The notes beneath the pieces were generated by a model that was given only the letters and a program-made list of their open reading frames with translations, was not told where the DNA came from and did not search any database. Positions 7,185 to 8,559 of a DNA stretch of 8,559 nt are shown here, piece after piece. Position numbers and translations under genes: made by a program. How positions within the stretch are numbered: position 1 is the stretch's first letter; every line of letters starts with the position of its first letter. This stretch comes from an uncultured Streptococcus sp. (GTDB taxonomy: Bacteria; Bacillota; Bacilli; Lactobacillales; Streptococcaceae): assembly GCA_902470035.1 (NCBI GenBank), contig CABREZ010000061.1, positions 1 to 8,559 on the forward strand, read 5' to 3'.

Positions 7185-8061
7185 CTAAAAATCTTTCTAT
7201 ATCTTGGAGAACCCGCTCCTTAAAGCCTTCTTCTCCAATCTGGTAAAAATGGACCGTCATCCGATTGCGGAACCAGGTTAACTGGCGTTTGGCAAAACGG
7301 CGTGTATTTTGTTTGAGTTGCTCCAGGGCTTCTTCTAAACTTTGCTCCCCCTTGAAATAAGGGAAGAGCTCCTTGTAGCCAATCCCCTTAGCAGCCTGAA
7401 CCTCAGGATGGTTGTCATAGAGCCACTGGGCTTCTTCAAGCAAGCCCTGCTCAACCATAAGATCCACCCGTCGGTTGATGCGGTCATACAAGGCTTGGCG
7501 ATCATCGTCTAGACAGATGATATAGGGCTCATAGGATGGAGCCTGATTTTCCAAGTCCTGACCGAAATGGGCGATCTCCAAAGCTCGCATGGCCCGTCTG
7601 CGATTGATTTGCGGAATCTCCATTCCCTCTTTCGCTACTCGCTCAAACAGTTCTTCATCCGTAAGAGGAGACAATGACTCCCGATAGGCCAGGATATCCT
7701 CATGAGCAACATCCCCTCCTAGATGATAACCTTCTAGCAGACTTTGGACATAGAGACCTGTCCCACCAGCAATAATAGGAAGATGCCCCCGTCCTTGAAT
7801 CTCATCGATGGCTTGGCTGGCCTCTTTGACAAAATCATAAGCCGAGTAGGTCTCTGTCACCTCACGGACATCAATCAGATGATGGGGAGCTGCTGCCTGC
7901 TCTTCTGGACTGGCCTTGGCCGTTCCAATATCTAGTGTGCGGTAGACTTGCTGACTGTCCCCACTGATGACCTCGCCCTGAAAGCGCTGGGCCACCTCGA
8001 TAGCAAGGGCTGTTTTTCCAACAGCGGTCGGCCCCACTATCACAATTATCTTGTTTTTCAT
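7171..8061 (-). CDS. miaA: tRNA dimethylallyltransferase MiaA
   Basis: MiaA transfers the dimethylallyl group of DMAPP to N6 of A37 in tRNAs that read codons starting with U, giving i6A, which stabilises codon-anticodon pairing. The 296-residue length is typical. Motifs in order are the P-loop GPTAVGKTAL (10-19), DSQQVYR with the catalytic Asp35 (35-41), GTAKAS (46-51), PHHLID (59-64), AGGTGLY (98-104), IGYKE (227-231) and the tRNA-contacting NTRRFAKRQLTWFR (252-265). No key residue is missing. It is the first gene of the operon. The ribosome binding site AAGGAAA (8065-8071) is well placed, and a strong promoter lies at 8101-8129, divergent from the small gene at 8144. An overlap of 14 bases joins it to hflX. 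Confidence 0.97.
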   Translation of the reverse strand: MKNKIIVIVGPTAVGKTALAIEVAQRFQGEVISGDSQQVYRTLDIGTAKASPEEQAAAPHHLIDVREVTETYSAYDFVKEASQAIDEIQGRGHLPIIAGGTGLYVQSLLEGYHLGGDVAHEDILAYRESLSPLTDEELFERVAKEGMEIPQINRRRAMRALEIAHFGQDLENQAPSYEPYIICLDDDRQALYDRINRRVDLMVEQGLLEEAQWLYDNHPEVQAAKGIGYKELFPYFKGEQSLEEALEQLKQNTRRFAKRQLTWFRNRMTVHFYQIGEEGFKERVLQDIERFLDDRN

Positions 8062-8097
8062 CGTTTTCCTTGCAAAAATCGCATTTTTTCGTTACCA

Positions 8098-8108
8098 TAT
8101 ATTATAAC
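8098..8108 (+). promoter_or_regulatory. Candidate -10 region for the small DUF3042 gene
   Basis: The plus strand carries two overlapping -10-like hexamers, TATATT (8098-8103) and TATAAC (8103-8108), each one mismatch from consensus, about 36 to 46 bases before the ATG. The only -35-like word, TTGCAA (8070-8075), is too far (22 or 27 bases). The sites overlap the minus-strand -10 of miaA. A promoter is expected here because miaA is divergent, but the exact hexamer is uncertain. Confidence 0.35.
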
Positions 8109-8129
8109 ATAAAAATTTAAAGTTCTAAA
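8101..8129 (-). promoter_or_regulatory. Promoter of the miaA operon
   Basis: On the minus strand the -35 is TTTAGA (8124-8129, four of six matches) and the -10 is a perfect TATAAT (8101-8106), separated by exactly 17 bases. A TGT directly before the -10 provides the extended element. Transcription would start near 8094, giving a leader of about 33 bases with a good ribosome binding site. This is the best-matched promoter in the window and suits a seven-gene operon. Confidence 0.75.
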
Positions 8130-8143
8130 AAGGAGAAATTCTC

Positions 8144-8314
8144 ATGGCTAAAGGATTTGGTAAAGGTTTTGTTACTGGTGTTGCTGGTACAGTTGCTGCT
8201 GTAGCAGGTGCAGTTTACACATTCAAGAAAAAAGTAATCGAGCCTGAAGAACAAAAAGCAGCTTTCATCGAAGAAAACCGTAAAAAAGCAGCACGTCGTC
8301 GCGTATCACACTAA
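8144..8314 (+). CDS. DUF3042-type small membrane-anchored protein
   Basis: This 56-residue gene, divergent from miaA, reads MAKGFGKGFVTGVAGTVAAV and onward to ARRRVSH. Residues 8-27 form one hydrophobic, glycine-rich stretch (Gly8, 12, 15, 22, a GxxxG-type helix), probably a membrane span. A charged tail follows with KKK at 28-30, an acidic patch (EPEEQ) and a basic end (RKKAARRR). I recognise this as the Firmicutes family DUF3042; its function is unknown. A strong ribosome binding site, AAGGAG (8130-8135), lies 8 bases upstream. Codons are those of highly expressed streptococcal genes (GGT, GCT, GTT, CGT, GAA, AAA), unlike the mixed codons of the operon opposite. A clean terminator follows within 7 bases, so the gene is monocistronic. 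It is too short for many gene-finding cutoffs. Confidence 0.9.
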   Translation: MAKGFGKGFVTGVAGTVAAVAGAVYTFKKKVIEPEEQKAAFIEENRKKAARRRVSH

Positions 8315-8320
8315 TCAATC

Positions 8321-8348
8321 AAAAAACTCCGGGAAACCGGAGTTTTTT
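8321..8348 (+). terminator. Rho-independent terminator of the DUF3042 gene
   Basis: A perfect 12-pair inverted repeat (AAAAAACTCCGG against CCGGAGTTTTTT) surrounds a GAAA tetraloop, giving a GC-rich six-pair core and a run of six T. The A and T runs are symmetrical, so it could also stop transcription arriving on the minus strand from the right. Confidence 0.92.
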
Positions 8349-8452
8349 GAATGGAAACAAACTATTTTTACATTAACTAGCTAGATAATATTTCAAAAAT
8401 TTTTTATTAGATAAGCATTTAAGCAAATCTAAAACTTTCCGCCGTGAGAAAA
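8349..8452. other. AT-rich intergenic spacer with a weak inverted repeat
   Basis: This AT-rich stretch has no open frame that I can support. It contains TTAGAT (8407-8412) and ATCTAA (8427-8432), a six-pair inverted repeat around a 14-base loop in which AAGCA occurs twice, and the palindrome CTAGCTAG (8378-8385). TTTACA at 8367-8372 resembles a -35, but no -10 sits at a proper distance. I see no clear function. Confidence 0.4.
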
Positions 8453-8481
8453 AGTGCTTGAACCACTATGGTTCAAGCACT
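8453..8481 (-). terminator. Strong terminator-like hairpin for a transcript entering from the right
   Basis: A perfect 12-pair stem (AGTGCTTGAACC against GGTTCAAGCACT) encloses a 5-base loop. On the minus strand the stem runs straight into TTTTC, the layout of a Rho-independent terminator. The plus strand has no T run after it. It therefore suggests a minus-strand gene or small RNA beyond or across the right edge, convergent with the DUF3042 gene. It could instead be one unit of a dispersed repeat. Confidence 0.6.
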
Positions 8482-8484
8482 CGG

Positions 8485-8512
8485 TAGTTTTGAAACCTTA
8501 GGTTCAAAACTA
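8485..8512. repeat. Second inverted repeat of the right-edge cluster
   Basis: TAGTTTTGAAACC (8485-8497) pairs with GGTTCAAAACTA (8501-8512) around a TTA loop, leaving one bulged A. That is 12 pairs with a loop of three. The loop-proximal core TTGAA(A)CC/GGTTCAA is the same as in the hairpin at 8453-8481, only three bases away. No T run follows on either strand, so it is not a simple terminator. Confidence 0.6.
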
Positions 8513-8519
8513 AGTCATG

Positions 8520-8536
8520 GAACTTCTACGAAGTTC
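8520..8536. repeat. Third inverted repeat of the right-edge cluster
   Basis: GAACTTC (8520-8526) and GAAGTTC (8530-8536) form a perfect seven-pair hairpin with a TAC loop. The flanking bases to the window edge (8537-8559) are more GC-rich than the spacer to the left, and show no further pairing within the window. The element is probably cut by the edge. Confidence 0.5.
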
Positions 8537-8559
8537 GCTGACGTCCGCACTCACCTAAG

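Noticed and set aside
7871..8098. Minus-strand frame of 75 codons overlapping the miaA start
   Set aside because: It is a frame-shifted reading of the miaA 5' end, starting essentially at the predicted transcription start with no room for a ribosome binding site.
8378..8385. CTAGCTAG palindrome
   Set aside because: An eight-base palindrome in AT-rich DNA with no partner or flanking structure; no basis to call it an operator or recombination site.
8407..8432. Inverted repeat TTAGAT/ATCTAA as part of a structured RNA or CRISPR-like array
   Set aside because: Six A/T-rich pairs with a 14-base loop are weak, and there are no regularly spaced repeats, so no CRISPR; noted only within the spacer entry.
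1..8559. A mobile element, defence island or other accessory system
   Set aside because: No transposase, integrase, toxin-antitoxin, restriction or phage gene and no attachment-like repeat was seen; all intact genes are core or operon-bound.

Overview
The window reads as chromosomal DNA of a Streptococcus, most likely a viridans (mitis/sanguinis-type) species. The evidence is the protein sequences (a streptococcal-looking Apt N-terminus, RecJ, RNase Z and SDR), the gene string miaA-hflX-unknown-rnz-SDR, tight gene packing with frequent overlaps, and promoters of the extended -10 type (TGn-TATAAT with a weak -35). I cannot name the species from sequence alone. It is ordinary core-genome territory: I see no insertion sequence, prophage, CRISPR array, tRNA or rRNA.

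Layout, right to left, because almost everything is on the minus strand. A promoter at 8101-8129 drives a tightly packed run: miaA (tRNA A37 prenylation), hflX (ribosome-splitting GTPase), an unrecognised 205-residue protein, rnz (tRNA 3' processing), a short-chain dehydrogenase, a CmoM/SmtA-like SAM methyltransferase and a GNAT acetyltransferase. Junctions are two 14-base overlaps, two 1-base gaps and two 10-base gaps, so this is almost certainly one operon. A terminator-like hairpin at 2475-2503 closes it. recJ follows with its own extended -10 promoter. After a 110-base spacer with a third extended -10 promoter comes the first 18 codons of apt, cut by the left edge.

On the plus strand, divergent from miaA, lies a 56-codon gene (8144-8314) for a DUF3042-type small membrane protein, with a strong ribosome binding site, highly biased codons and a clean terminator at 8321-8348.

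The last 211 bases (8349-8559) contain no gene that I can support. They hold three consecutive inverted repeats (8453-8481, 8485-8512, 8520-8536). The first is followed on the minus strand by a T tract, so it looks like a terminator for a transcript entering from the right. The first two share a loop-proximal core that could pair alternatively. This is the least explained part of the window.

Functionally the operon centres on RNA and translation: MiaA and RNase Z mature tRNA, HflX rescues ribosomes, and the methyltransferase resembles the tRNA wobble-uridine enzyme CmoM. I found no strong case for an entirely new system. The best leads are the CmoM-like protein in a Gram-positive tRNA cluster, the uncharacterised 205-residue protein translationally coupled between HflX and RNase Z, and the structured right edge.
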